Positions 17,214 to 25,209 of a DNA stretch of 64,000 nucleotides are shown here, piece by piece (the first letter of the stretch is position 1; every line of letters begins with the position of its first letter). The notes below the pieces were generated by a model that searched no databases, was not told the DNA's origin, and saw only the letters and a list, made by a program, of their open reading frames with translations. The stretch is from Nocardioides sp. Root240 (lineage in GTDB: Bacteria > Actinomycetota > Actinomycetes > Propionibacteriales > Nocardioidaceae). The stretch covers positions 288,183 through 352,182 of the forward strand of contig NZ_LMIT01000013.1 of NCBI RefSeq assembly GCF_001428825.1, in the 5' to 3' direction. Made by a program: the position numbers and the translations under genes.

Positions 17214-18765
17214 CGGGGTCGTCCTCGGCCCAATCCGTCTCGTCGGTGGCCGCGACGACGTCCGGGTCCTCCTCCGAGCCGATCTCGTAGGCCAACGGGC
17301 CGTACTCGTCGGGACGGTCGAGACGGCGGGCGACGTCGGCGCGGGTCTCGGTCTCGCCGCGGTCGTCCATGTTCTCCTGGATCTCGCGACGGCGGGAGGC
17401 AGCGGGACGCTGCTCGTGGAAGCGGTCGTCCTCGCCGCGCCGGGAGAGGTTCTCCGCGCCCGCGTCGATGCCGGGCTTGAAGTCGAACACGACCGAGTTG
17501 TCGGTGGGACCGATGAGGACGGCGTCGCCCTCCTCCGCACCGAGCTGGAGCAGCTTGGCCTCGACGCCGAGCCGGTTGAGCCGGTCGGCGAGGTAGCCGA
17601 CGGCCTCGTCGTTGCTGAAGTCGGTCTGGCGCACCCAGCGCTCGGGCTTGGTGCCGACCACGCGCCAGCCGGCGCCGGTGCGCTTGACCGTGAAGCCGTC
17701 GTCGTCGACGGCCTTGGGCCGGACCACGATGCGGGCCGGGATGTCGGCGGCGCGGGCACGGCGTGCCTCGGTGACCAGCTCGGCCATCGCGTAGATGAGC
17801 TCGCGGGTGCCCTCACCGGACACGGCGGAGATCTCGAAGACGCGCAGGCCGCGCTCGCGCAGCTCGTCGGTGACCAGCTCCGCGATGCCCCGGCCGTCGG
17901 GGACGTCGACCTTGTTGAGGGCCACCAGGCGCGGGCGGTCCTCGAGGCCGCCGTACCGGCTGAGCTCGTCCTCGATGACGTCGAGGTCGTCGGCGGGGTT
18001 GCGGCCCGGCTCGAGGGTGGCCGTGTCGAGGACGTGGACCAGTGCGGCGCAGCGCTCGATGTGGCGCAGGAAGTCGTGGCCGAGGCCGCGGCCCTCGGCC
18101 GCACCCTCGATCAGGCCGGGGACGTCGGCGACGGTGAAGGTCGTCTCGCCCGCGGTCACCACGCCGAGGTTCGGGACCAGGGTGGTGAAGGGGTAGTCGG
18201 CGATCTTGGGCCGGGCCCGCGAGATCGCCGCGATCAGGCTGGACTTGCCCGCGCTCGGGAAGCCGACCAGGCCGATGTCGGCGACGACCTTGAGCTCGAG
18301 CACGACGTCGAGCTCGTCGCCGGGCTCGCCGAGCAGCGCGAAGCCGGGGGCCTTGCGCGACTTGGACGCCAGCGCGGCGTTGCCGAGGCCACCACGGCCG
18401 CCCTGGGCGACGACGATCTCGGTGCCGGGGATCACCAGGTCGGCGATCACCTCGCCGTTGCGCTGCTTGACGACCGTGCCGGCGGGGACGGCGAGGACCA
18501 GGTCGGCGCCGTGGGCGCCGTTGCGCCGGTCGCCGGCGCCGTGGCCGCCGTGCTCGGCCTTGCGGCGCGGGCTGTGGTGGTAGTCGAGCAGCGTGGTCAC
18601 GTCGGGGTCGACGCGCAGGATGATCGAGCCGCCGGGGCCGCCGTTGCCGCCGTCGGGGCCGCCGAGCGGCTTGAACTTCTCGCGGTGGACCGACGCGACG
18701 CCGTTGCCGCCTCGACCGGCTGACACGGAGAGGGTCACGCGGTCGACGAAGGTGGGCACGGCCAT
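17206..18765 (-). CDS. obg: GTPase Obg/CgtA
   Basis: The 519-residue GTPase has three parts. The glycine-rich Obg fold (about 1-158) includes GGPDGGNGGPGGS. The G domain (about 160-335) has GFPSAGKSS (P-loop), DVPGLIEGAAEGRGLG (switch II) and NKVD. The C-terminal OCT domain runs to about 430, and an acidic tail of about 90 residues follows that is longer than in E. coli but usual in actinobacteria. Obg binds the 50S subunit and links ribosome assembly to stress. The ATG at 18765 follows a weak AAAAG ribosome binding site. Confidence 0.97.
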   Translation of the reverse strand: MAVPTFVDRVTLSVSAGRGGNGVASVHREKFKPLGGPDGGNGGPGGSIILRVDPDVTTLLDYHHSPRRKAEHGGHGAGDRRNGAHGADLVLAVPAGTVVKQRNGEVIADLVIPGTEIVVAQGGRGGLGNAALASKSRKAPGFALLGEPGDELDVVLELKVVADIGLVGFPSAGKSSLIAAISRARPKIADYPFTTLVPNLGVVTAGETTFTVADVPGLIEGAAEGRGLGHDFLRHIERCAALVHVLDTATLEPGRNPADDLDVIEDELSRYGGLEDRPRLVALNKVDVPDGRGIAELVTDELRERGLRVFEISAVSGEGTRELIYAMAELVTEARRARAADIPARIVVRPKAVDDDGFTVKRTGAGWRVVGTKPERWVRQTDFSNDEAVGYLADRLNRLGVEAKLLQLGAEEGDAVLIGPTDNSVVFDFKPGIDAGAENLSRRGEDDRFHEQRPAASRRREIQENMDDRGETETRADVARRLDRPDEYGPLAYEIGSEEDPDVVAATDETDWAEDDPGE

Positions 18766-18784
18766 GAGTTCATCTTTTCAAAAT

Positions 18785-18821
18785 CGGTGGTTGAGGTGCG
18801 AGCTCGCGAGCCTCGAAACCA
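18785..18821. repeat. REP-like intergenic palindromic element
   Basis: The 37-base element runs from CGGTGGTTGAGG through GCGAGCTCGC to CCTCGAAACCA. The centre GCGAGCTCGC is a perfect palindrome, and the flanks (GGTTGAGG and CCTCGAAACC) pair imperfectly. Its flanks match an element I recall as recurrent between genes in Nocardioides chromosomes; this recall was not checked. It lies between the rpmA terminator and obg. Confidence 0.55.
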
Positions 18822-18827
18822 AATGGA

Positions 18828-18858
18828 CGAAGGGCGCCCCACACGGGGACGCCCTTCG
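18828..18858 (-). terminator. terminator/attenuator hairpin between rpmA and obg
   Basis: The arms CGAAGGGCGCCCC (18828-18840) and GGGGACGCCCTTCG (18845-18858) pair over 13 bp with a single bulged base, and the loop is ACAC. It follows the rpmA stop by 25 bases. No U-tract follows, so partial readthrough into obg is possible. Confidence 0.65.
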
Positions 18859-18883
18859 ATGCCGGAGCAGGGTGAGCGTCAGC

Positions 18884-19138
18884 TCACTCGCCCGGGAGGA
18901 TGTTGACGACCCGACGGCCGCGCTTCTTGCCGAAGTCGACCGAGCCGGGGATCAGCGCGAACAGCGTGTCGTCCTTGCCACGACCGACACCCGAACCGGG
19001 GTGGAAGTGGGTGCCGCGCTGGCGAACGATGATCTCGCCGGCGTTGACCAGCTGGCCGCCGAAGCGCTTGACGCCGAGGCGCTGGGCATTGGAGTCGCGA
19101 CCGTTCTTGGTGGACGCTGCGCCCTTCTTGTGTGCCAT
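18884..19138 (-). CDS. rpmA: 50S ribosomal protein L27 (bL27)
   Basis: The 84-residue protein starts MAHKKGAAST and has the L27 signature NAGEIIVRQRGTHFHPG followed by VGRGKDDTLFAL. The N-terminus reaches the peptidyl transferase centre in the ribosome. There is no extra N-terminal extension needing cleavage, unlike in Firmicutes. It lies 35 bases downstream of rplU, the standard arrangement, and is followed by a strong hairpin before obg. Confidence 0.98.
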   Translation of the reverse strand: MAHKKGAASTKNGRDSNAQRLGVKRFGGQLVNAGEIIVRQRGTHFHPGSGVGRGKDDTLFALIPGSVDFGKKRGRRVVNILPGE

Positions 19139-19173
19139 GTTTCAGTCCTTCGGAGTGTGCCGAGCTGGAGGGC

Positions 19174-19476
19174 TCAGAGCGAGATGTCGGTGACCTTGAC
19201 CTGGGTGTACTTCTGGCGGTGACCCTGGCGCTTCTTGTAGCCGGTCTTGTTCTTGTACTTCTGGATGATGATCTTCGGGCCCTTCGTGGCACCGAGGACC
19301 TCGACCGTGACGGTCGCCTTGTCCAGGCCGGTGGCGGTGACGGTCTCGCCGTCCACCGCGAGCACGACCGGCAGGGTCAGGGTGTCGCCGACCGGCGTGG
19401 AGACCTTGTCGATCTCGATGACGTCGCCGACAGCGACCTTCTCCTGCTTCGCGCCTGCGCGCACGATCGCGTACAC
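19174..19476 (-). CDS. rplU: 50S ribosomal protein L21 (bL21)
   Basis: The 100-residue protein begins VYAIVRAGAKQEKV and ends with the family's KTGYKKRQGHRQKYTQVKV region. It binds 23S rRNA in the large subunit. The GTG at 19476 is chosen because the L21 family starts with M-Y-A, and AAGGAG sits nine bases upstream; a GTG one codon earlier and an ATG twelve codons earlier are less likely. It heads the rplU-rpmA unit. Confidence 0.97.
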   Translation of the reverse strand: MYAIVRAGAKQEKVAVGDVIEIDKVSTPVGDTLTLPVVLAVDGETVTATGLDKATVTVEVLGATKGPKIIIQKYKNKTGYKKRQGHRQKYTQVKVTDISL

Positions 19477-19680
19477 CACCGCGGGCTCCTTAATCATCAA
19501 CGTCTGTCCGAAAGTCTCGGGCCTGCGGCACACACAGCAATCCGGTTGGGGTGCCGGGTGCCAGCAGAAACGGCGCGCCTCGGCGGCGCACCGACGACCA
19601 ATAGTACGGGTGGCGCCGGGATTCCGCCAAAACAGCGGGGCCCGGCGCCGCCCAGGGTCGCACTGGGGGTCGAGCTGGGC
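19477..19680 (-). promoter_or_regulatory. rplU promoter and leader; 3' region of the RNase E/G gene
   Basis: On the minus strand TTGGCG (19630-19625) and TACTAT (19606-19601) form a promoter with an 18-bp spacer. Transcription would start near 19594, giving a leader of about 118 nt before rplU, in which an L21 autoregulatory structure could lie, though I cannot recognise a known one. Just upstream of this promoter, the GC-rich stretch at about 19634-19672 ending in TTTT may terminate the RNase gene. Confidence 0.5.
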
Positions 19681-22600
19681 TCAGCGCTTGCGCGCTCCGC
19701 CCTTCTTCTTGATGGGCACGTGCTCGACGTGCGGCTCGTCGGTCGCGGCCGGCTCGTCCGCGTCGGCCGACCCGTCGGACGTCTCGGCGGGCGTCTCGGC
19801 CGGCGTCTCCTCGGCAGCCTCCACCGCGGGCGGGGGTCCGGCCGGTCGGGAGGCGGCACTGCGGCGGGTGCGGGTCCGGGTGACGACCGTGGTGGTCGCG
19901 ACCGGCTCCGGCGTCGGCTCGACCTCCGGCTCGGGTACGACGGCCTCGGGCTCCTCGAGCGGGGCGGCCGCCTCGACGACCTCCTCCGCGGGAGCGTCCT
20001 CGACCGGAGCGTCCTCGACCGCAGCGTCCTCGACCGGAGCGTCCTCGACCGGGGCCTCCTCGACCGGAGCGTCCTCGACGACGACCTCCACCTCCGCGGC
20101 CGCCTCGACGACCTCGGGCACGGGGACCGCGGCCACCTCACCCTCGGCAGGAGCCTCGTCGTCGTGGTGCTTGGCCATCGCGGCGACGTCCTTCGGGGTC
20201 GGCACCGGCTTCGGGGCGGCGTCGCTGCCCTCGGACGTGCTGTCCGCGGCGTTCTCGCCGCCCTGGCCCCGGCCCTTGCGGCGGCGGTTGTTGCGGCGCG
20301 GCTCGTCGCCGTCACCACCGCTGTTGCCAGCGTTGCCAGCGTTGCCGCCGTTGCCACCGCCGTTGCCACCGGCACTGCGCTTGGGCTCGACCGGGAGGTC
20401 GTGGACCACGATGCCGCGGCCCTGGCAGTGCGAGCAGTTCTCGCTGAAGGCCTCGAGCAGGCCGGTGCCGATCCGCTTGCGCGTCATCTGCACCAGGCCG
20501 AGCGAGGTCACCTCGGCGACCTGGTGGCGGGTCCGGTCACGGCCGAGGCACTCGACCATCCGGCGCAGCACGAGGTCGCGGTTGGACTCGAGCACCATGT
20601 CGATGAAGTCGACGACGATGATGCCGCCGATGTCGCGCAGCCGGAGCTGGCGGACGATCTCCTCCGCGGCCTCGAGGTTGTTCTTGGTGACCGTCTCCTC
20701 GAGGTTGCCCCCGGAGCCGGTGAACTTGCCGGTGTTGACGTCGACGACGGTCATCGCCTCGGTGCGGTCGATGACCAGCGAGCCGCCGGAGGGCAGCCAC
20801 ACCTTGCGGTCGAGGCCCTTGGCGATCTGCTCGTCGATCCGGTACTGCGAGAACAGGTCGGGCGCGCCGCCGGACGGGTCGTGGCGCTCCAGTCGTTCAG
20901 CGAGGTCGGGCGCGACCTGGTCGACGTAGTCGCTCACCGTCTTCCACGCCTCGTCACCCTGGACGACGAGCTTGGCGAAGTCCTCGGTGAACAGGTCGCG
21001 GACCACCTTGAGCGTGAGGTCCGGCTCTCCGTAGAGCAGCTGCGGGGCGTTGCCCTTGGCGACCTTGGCCTCGATGTCCTCCCAGCGCGCCTTGAGGCGC
21101 TCGACGTCGCGGGTCAGCTCGTCCTCGGACGCGCCCTCCGCGGCCGTGCGGACGATGACGCCCGCGGTGTCGGGGACGATCTCCTTGAGGAGGTTCTTCA
21201 GCCGCGAGCGCTCGGTGTCGGGCAGCTTGCGGGAGATGCCGGAGGTGGTGCCGTCGGGCACGTAGACCAGGAACCGGCCGGCGAGGCTGACCTGGCTGGT
21301 GAGCCGGGCGCCCTTGTGGCCGACCGGGTCCTTGGAGACCTGCACCAGGACGGTCTGGCCGGACTGCAGGACCGACTCGATCTTGCGCGGCGCGCCTTCC
21401 TTGTGGCCGAGCGCGGCCCAGTTGACCTCGCCGGCGTACAGGACGGCGTTGCGGCCCTTGCCGATGTCGATGAAGGCGGCCTCCATCGAGGGCAGGACGT
21501 TCTGGACCCGGCCGAGGTAGACGTTGCCGATCAGCGAGGTCTGCGACTCGCGGGCGACGTAGTGCTCGACGAGGACCTTGTCCTCGAGGACCGCGATCTG
21601 GGTGAGGTCCTTGCGCTGGCGGACCGCCATCACGCGCTCGACGGACTCGCGGCGCGCGAGGAACTCGGCCTCGCTGACGATCGGTACGCGCCGGCGGCCG
21701 GCCTCGCGACCCTCGCGACGGCGCTGCTTCTTCGCCTCGAGGCGGGTCGAGCCGGCGATCGAGGTGATCTCGTCGTCGGCCGAGCGCGGCTTGCGGACCC
21801 GGGTGACGGTGTTCTCCGGATCGTCGCCGGAGTCGTCTCCCCCGCCGCCCTCACCGGCGCGACGACGGCGGCGCCGGCGGCGCGACGAGCTGCTGCCCTG
21901 GCCACCCTGGCCGCCCTCGTTGTCCTCGGCGTCGTCGCCGGACTCGGCGGACTCGCCCTCGCCGTCGGACTTGGCGGCGGCCTTGTCACCGGCCTTGTCA
22001 CCGGGCTTGTCACCGGCGGCGTTGCCGGACTTGGGGCCGTTCCGGTTGCCGTTCCGGTTGCTGTTCGCGTTGCCCGACCGGTTGCCCGACCTGTTGCCGG
22101 CCTGGCCCTCGGCGGGTGCGTCGGCGGCGGCCTCAGTGGACTCGTCGTCCTCGTCCTCGTCGCCCTCGGCGTCGTCGCCGTCCTGGCCACCCTGGCCGGC
22201 ACCGGCCGGCTTGCGGCGGCGACGGCCGCCACGGCGGCGACGGCGGCGCGCAGGACCGTTGGGGCCGTCGGCGCCCTCGGTCTCGTCGTCCTCGTCGTCG
22301 TCCTCGTCGGACTCCTCGCCGTCGGCGTCCGCCTCCGGGGTCTCGAGGGTCTCGGGGGTCTCGGGGGTCTCGGCGTCGGCGACCTCAGGCGTCTCGACGG
22401 CCTCGACAGCCTCGGCGGCCTCGTCGTCGACGGGGTCCTCGGCCGGCTCCTCCGTGGGCTCCTCGACCTTGGGCTTCGGCTTGGCCTGGGAGCGCTTGCG
22501 GGTGGTCACCTTCGGCGGCGCCTGGAACAGCACGGCGGCCGACGGCGCCTCGGTGGCCCCGGACGTCTCAGCGGCGGCCGCGGCCTCGGCGGGCGCCTCC

Positions 22601-22956
22601 ACCTCGGGGGTGAGCACGAGCTGCTCGGAGTCGGCGGGCTTGGCCTTCGCCGTCGCCTTCGCGGTGGTCTTCTTCGCGGCGGCCTTCTTGGCCGGGGCCT
22701 TCCTGGCCGGCTTGGCCGGGGCCTCGCCGTCGGCGCCCTCGGCGGGGGCGGCCTTCGCGGTGGTCTTCTTCGCCGCCGCCTTCTTGGCCGGGGCCTTCTT
22801 CGCCGGTGCCTTCTTCGCAGCAGCCTTCTTGGCCGGCTTCGCGGGCGCCTCGGCGGCGGGCGCCTCGGCTGCAGGGGCGGGGGTCTCGGTGGCGGTCGCG
22901 GACGCGGGAACGGACTCGGGAGTCTCGTTCAGGGCGTCGGTGGGCGCGTCGGTCAT
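19681..22956 (-). CDS. rne: ribonuclease E/G
   Basis: The 1091-residue protein has a catalytic core of the RNase E/G family (about 455-870). An S1 domain lies at GNVYLGRVQNVLPSMEAAFIDIG, the DNase-I-like catalytic segment is VVDVNTGKFTG, and the zinc-link is CSHCQG. It cleaves AU-rich single-stranded RNA in mRNA decay and rRNA/tRNA maturation. Both flanks are low-complexity. The N-terminal 450 residues begin with Lys/Ala-rich PAKKA-type repeats and continue into acidic and Arg-rich patches. The C-terminal tail (about 990-1040) has repeated VEDAP units. Such tails in actinobacteria probably bind RNA and degradosome partners. GGAGGAG lies seven bases before the ATG. Confidence 0.95.
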   Translation of the reverse strand: MTDAPTDALNETPESVPASATATETPAPAAEAPAAEAPAKPAKKAAAKKAPAKKAPAKKAAAKKTTAKAAPAEGADGEAPAKPARKAPAKKAAAKKTTAKATAKAKPADSEQLVLTPEVEAPAEAAAAAETSGATEAPSAAVLFQAPPKVTTRKRSQAKPKPKVEEPTEEPAEDPVDDEAAEAVEAVETPEVADAETPETPETLETPEADADGEESDEDDDEDDETEGADGPNGPARRRRRRGGRRRRKPAGAGQGGQDGDDAEGDEDEDDESTEAAADAPAEGQAGNRSGNRSGNANSNRNGNRNGPKSGNAAGDKPGDKAGDKAAAKSDGEGESAESGDDAEDNEGGQGGQGSSSSRRRRRRRRAGEGGGGDDSGDDPENTVTRVRKPRSADDEITSIAGSTRLEAKKQRRREGREAGRRRVPIVSEAEFLARRESVERVMAVRQRKDLTQIAVLEDKVLVEHYVARESQTSLIGNVYLGRVQNVLPSMEAAFIDIGKGRNAVLYAGEVNWAALGHKEGAPRKIESVLQSGQTVLVQVSKDPVGHKGARLTSQVSLAGRFLVYVPDGTTSGISRKLPDTERSRLKNLLKEIVPDTAGVIVRTAAEGASEDELTRDVERLKARWEDIEAKVAKGNAPQLLYGEPDLTLKVVRDLFTEDFAKLVVQGDEAWKTVSDYVDQVAPDLAERLERHDPSGGAPDLFSQYRIDEQIAKGLDRKVWLPSGGSLVIDRTEAMTVVDVNTGKFTGSGGNLEETVTKNNLEAAEEIVRQLRLRDIGGIIVVDFIDMVLESNRDLVLRRMVECLGRDRTRHQVAEVTSLGLVQMTRKRIGTGLLEAFSENCSHCQGRGIVVHDLPVEPKRSAGGNGGGNGGNAGNAGNSGGDGDEPRRNNRRRKGRGQGGENAADSTSEGSDAAPKPVPTPKDVAAMAKHHDDEAPAEGEVAAVPVPEVVEAAAEVEVVVEDAPVEEAPVEDAPVEDAAVEDAPVEDAPAEEVVEAAAPLEEPEAVVPEPEVEPTPEPVATTTVVTRTRTRRSAASRPAGPPPAVEAAEETPAETPAETSDGSADADEPAATDEPHVEHVPIKKKGGARKR

Positions 22957-23254
22957 TGCGCTACTCCTCCACCCGGCTGCTCGGCAGCCGGGGTGTCATC
23001 GGCACTCGCGCGACGCGCGGTGTCGTAAGCCTTCGTGGGACGACACCCTCCGCGGAGCGTCACTGGATCTCGGGCCCTCGCCTGCCGCGGTCGCCGTGTG
23101 CGTCGCGTCTGGCGGGTGTCCGATCTCCACCGTGCCGTCTGGTCAGTTGCCTGCCGGGCGGCGAGAACGTCGTCAGATCGTCGGGCGCTGTCCGGTGGGA
23201 CGCGCGCGGGGTGATCTGTGGCGAGTATCGCACACGGCTCTCAGGGCGCGGACA
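22957..23254 (-). promoter_or_regulatory. RNase E/G leader with three consecutive stem-loops
   Basis: This 298-base gap holds no convincing gene. In minus-strand order it has a possible extended -10 (TGCGATACT; GATACT at 23229-23224), a hairpin GTGTCGT/ACGACAC at 23046-23020 with a 13-nt loop, a hairpin CGCGC/GCGCG at 23019-23007, and a 9-bp hairpin CCCGGCTGC/GCAGCCGGG at 22992-22972 that ends next to the GGAGGAG ribosome binding site. The implied 5' UTR is about 260 nt. The layout resembles the autoregulatory E. coli rne leader in form; regulation here is inference. Confidence 0.5.
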
Positions 23255-23974
23255 TCACCGCAGGGCCAGCGGGTCGCCGATCGACTCGTCGGTGCGGTCG
23301 AGCACGCCCTGCGCGAGACGGGTCAGCAGCGCGGTCAGGGGTACGTCGAGACCGCCCACCTCGCGGAGCCCGGTGAGCACGTCGTCGGGCCGGACCGCGG
23401 GCACCGTGTGCTCCAGGAGCAGGTCGAGGGCGCCGTCCGCGGTGACGGCGAGGCGGACCACGGCCGCGCGGCAGTCGAAGCTGCGCAGGCCCTTCTTCGT
23501 CATCCGCTCCACCGTGACCGACTCGGTCCCGAGGAAGGCGGCGACGGCCGCGGCCACCTGCTCCGTCGGCGTGTCGCCGAGGTCGATGAGCCAGTGGCTG
23601 GCGGTCAGCAGGTCGGACAGCGAGCCGGCCGTGGATGCGGCCGCGTCGACCGTCGCGACGACGTCGAGCCCGTCGGGCAGCACGGCGTCCAGCGCGGCGC
23701 CGATCTCGGCGGGGTCGCGCACCTCGGCGAGCCCGAGCTCGACGTACTCCGCCTCGCTGGCGGCGCCCGTCGGCGAGGCGCCGGCGTACGAGATGCGCGG
23801 GTGCGGGTGGAAGCCGGACGAGTAGGCCATCGGGATCGCGGCGCGGACCACGCCGCGCTCGATGGCGCGGCTGACGTCGCGGTGGCTGGTGAAGCGGAGC
23901 CGGCCGCGCTTGGCGTACCGGATCCGGAGCTTCTGGACCGGCGGTGCCTGCTGCTCGGGCTGCTGACGACTCAC
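23255..23974 (-). CDS. radical SAM-linked protein, TIGR03936 family
   Basis: The 239-residue protein matches the TIGR03936/DUF2344 family: QKLRIRYAKRGRLRFTSHRDVSRAIERGVVRA at the N-terminus, then GFHPHPRISYAGASPTG, and a DAVLPDGLDV segment. It has no cysteine cluster of its own. In other bacteria this domain is fused to, or encoded beside, a TIGR03960 B12-binding radical SAM protein, which here lies 6 kb away on the same strand. The reaction is unknown; a role in RNA modification is only a guess from its place beside RNase E/G. The GTG at 23974 is my choice; an ATG at 24007 would add 11 residues and overlap the upstream stop. Confidence 0.88.
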   Translation of the reverse strand: MSRQQPEQQAPPVQKLRIRYAKRGRLRFTSHRDVSRAIERGVVRAAIPMAYSSGFHPHPRISYAGASPTGAASEAEYVELGLAEVRDPAEIGAALDAVLPDGLDVVATVDAAASTAGSLSDLLTASHWLIDLGDTPTEQVAAAVAAFLGTESVTVERMTKKGLRSFDCRAAVVRLAVTADGALDLLLEHTVPAVRPDDVLTGLREVGGLDVPLTALLTRLAQGVLDRTDESIGDPLALR

Positions 23975-23990
23975 GGGAGCGAATCGTAGG

Positions 23991-25184
23991 TCAGGGCAGC
24001 CGGGCACCGCGCATCTGCGGCGAGGCGTACACGTTGGTGATCCGCGTGCCGTCGAGCCAGGCGGTGAGGCGAGCGGCCTGCTCCTCGAGCAAGGAGCGGC
24101 CGGCGGCGGGGACGTCGTCGCTGAGCACGAGGTGCACCCGGGCGTCGTCGTCCTGGACCCAGCAGCCGACGATCCGGCCGTCGTACCAAGCGGTGTTGCC
24201 GGCGTTGCCGTTGCTGTCGAAGAGGTACGGCGTGTCGGCGGCGTCGAGGTAGAAGGACCTCTCCTTCCAGCCCATCACCGTCGGGTCCAGCGTGGGCAGC
24301 AGCGCGGCCCACGGCTCGACCGCGGCCTCCGCCGGCGAGAGCGGCGTGGTGTCGTCGGGCAGCACCCAGCCGGAGCCGTCCGCCAGCTCGACCTCGACCG
24401 CTCCGACGTCCGCGAGCGCCCGGCGCACCGCGGTCTTGGTCGCGCCCAGCCACCAGACGACGTCGGCCTCGGTGCCGGGGCCGAAGGTGGCGAGCCAGCG
24501 GCGGACCAGCTCGGCGTACCCGGCGGCCTCGTCGAGGGGCTCGGGCACCTCGCCCAACCACTGCTCCGTGGTGGTCCAGGCCGGCTTGTTGAGGCGCCAG
24601 TGCCCGGCGTTCGCGGCGCGCACGATGCGTCCCTCGGCCCCGAGGAGGGTCATCACCCGCGGCGCGAGGGGCACCTCGGCGGCCCACCTCGACCCGGGGG
24701 TCCCGCGCTGGACCGTCCCGGCGAGCGACGCCACCTGCTGGCGGACCTCCGCCGTCGTCCGCGGCGTCCCGTCGCCGAGCAGCCCGAGCACGTCGGCCTC
24801 CGCGGTCGCGAGCCACGCCTCCGGGTCCGCGACCCCGCCGGCCACGAGGTCCTTGACCATCAGCGCCCGCTGCTGGACCGCGACCCGGCGGGCCGCGCTC
24901 CCCCACGCCGCGGGCAGCAGGTCGCGCGGCAGCACGAAGAGGGTCCGGCGCACCGCGAGCTGCTTGACCAGGCTGCGCTCGTCGTACAACGCCCGGTCGA
25001 CGTCGGCCACCGTCACGCCCTCGACCCGCGCCCGGAGCGCCAGGTGGACGGTGGCGGCCTCGGTCGCGTGCAGCACCGTCATCGCCCGCGTCGCGGCCTC
25101 CACGCCGTCGTGCGGGCGGGCGAGGCCGTGGCGCACGGCAAGCCGGCGCCGTCGTACGTCGTCGGAGAACTCCACCACGTCCAC
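23991..25184 (-). CDS. winged-helix DNA-binding protein, HTH_42/COG3214 (AlkZ-like) family
   Basis: The 397-residue protein has the tandem winged-helix arrangement of COG3214, with the segments RRTLFVLPRDLLPAAW, RVMTLLGAEGRIVRA and WWLGATKTAVRRAL visible in order and a C-terminal WYDGRIVGCWVQ strand pair. Characterised members (AlkZ, YcaQ) unhook interstrand crosslinks or N-alkylated bases. I cannot confirm their catalytic QxQ/QxD motif here, so glycosylase activity remains possible but unproven. The start is a GTG with GGAGAGG upstream. It is divergent from the septum-protein array with only 25 bases between the two starts, so the promoters overlap. Confidence 0.82.
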   Translation of the reverse strand: MDVVEFSDDVRRRRLAVRHGLARPHDGVEAATRAMTVLHATEAATVHLALRARVEGVTVADVDRALYDERSLVKQLAVRRTLFVLPRDLLPAAWGSAARRVAVQQRALMVKDLVAGGVADPEAWLATAEADVLGLLGDGTPRTTAEVRQQVASLAGTVQRGTPGSRWAAEVPLAPRVMTLLGAEGRIVRAANAGHWRLNKPAWTTTEQWLGEVPEPLDEAAGYAELVRRWLATFGPGTEADVVWWLGATKTAVRRALADVGAVEVELADGSGWVLPDDTTPLSPAEAAVEPWAALLPTLDPTVMGWKERSFYLDAADTPYLFDSNGNAGNTAWYDGRIVGCWVQDDDARVHLVLSDDVPAAGRSLLEEQAARLTAWLDGTRITNVYASPQMRGARLP

Positions 25185-25197
25185 GATCCTCTCCCAC

Positions 25198-25209
25198 TAG
25201 GGTTGCGGC
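25198..25209 (+). promoter_or_regulatory. putative leaderless -10 box of the septum-type gene array
   Basis: TAGGGT at 25198-25203 and 6 nt lead straight to the GTG at 25210. It falls in the 25-base divergent gap, so the matching -35 would have to lie inside the winged-helix gene's first codons. Confidence 0.5.

Noticed and set aside
19985..20085. Repeated GGAGCGTCCTCGACC units, CRISPR-like at first sight
   Set aside because: The units are in frame in RNase E/G and encode VEDAP repeats; there are no unrelated spacers between them.
21970..22030. Repeated CTTGTCACCGG units
   Set aside because: They encode GDK-rich low-complexity sequence of RNase E/G and have no spacer structure.
19132..23028. 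A 1298-codon open frame on the plus strand opposite RNase E/G
   Set aside because: It mirrors the codon pattern of the minus-strand RNase gene, has an impossible Gly/Leu/Arg/Val composition, and has no recognisable domain. In such GC-rich DNA, antisense frames stay open by chance.
23991..25184. Naming the winged-helix protein as a DNA crosslink glycosylase
   Set aside because: The COG3214 fold is recognisable, but I could not confirm the catalytic QxQ/QxD motif, so only the family is reported.
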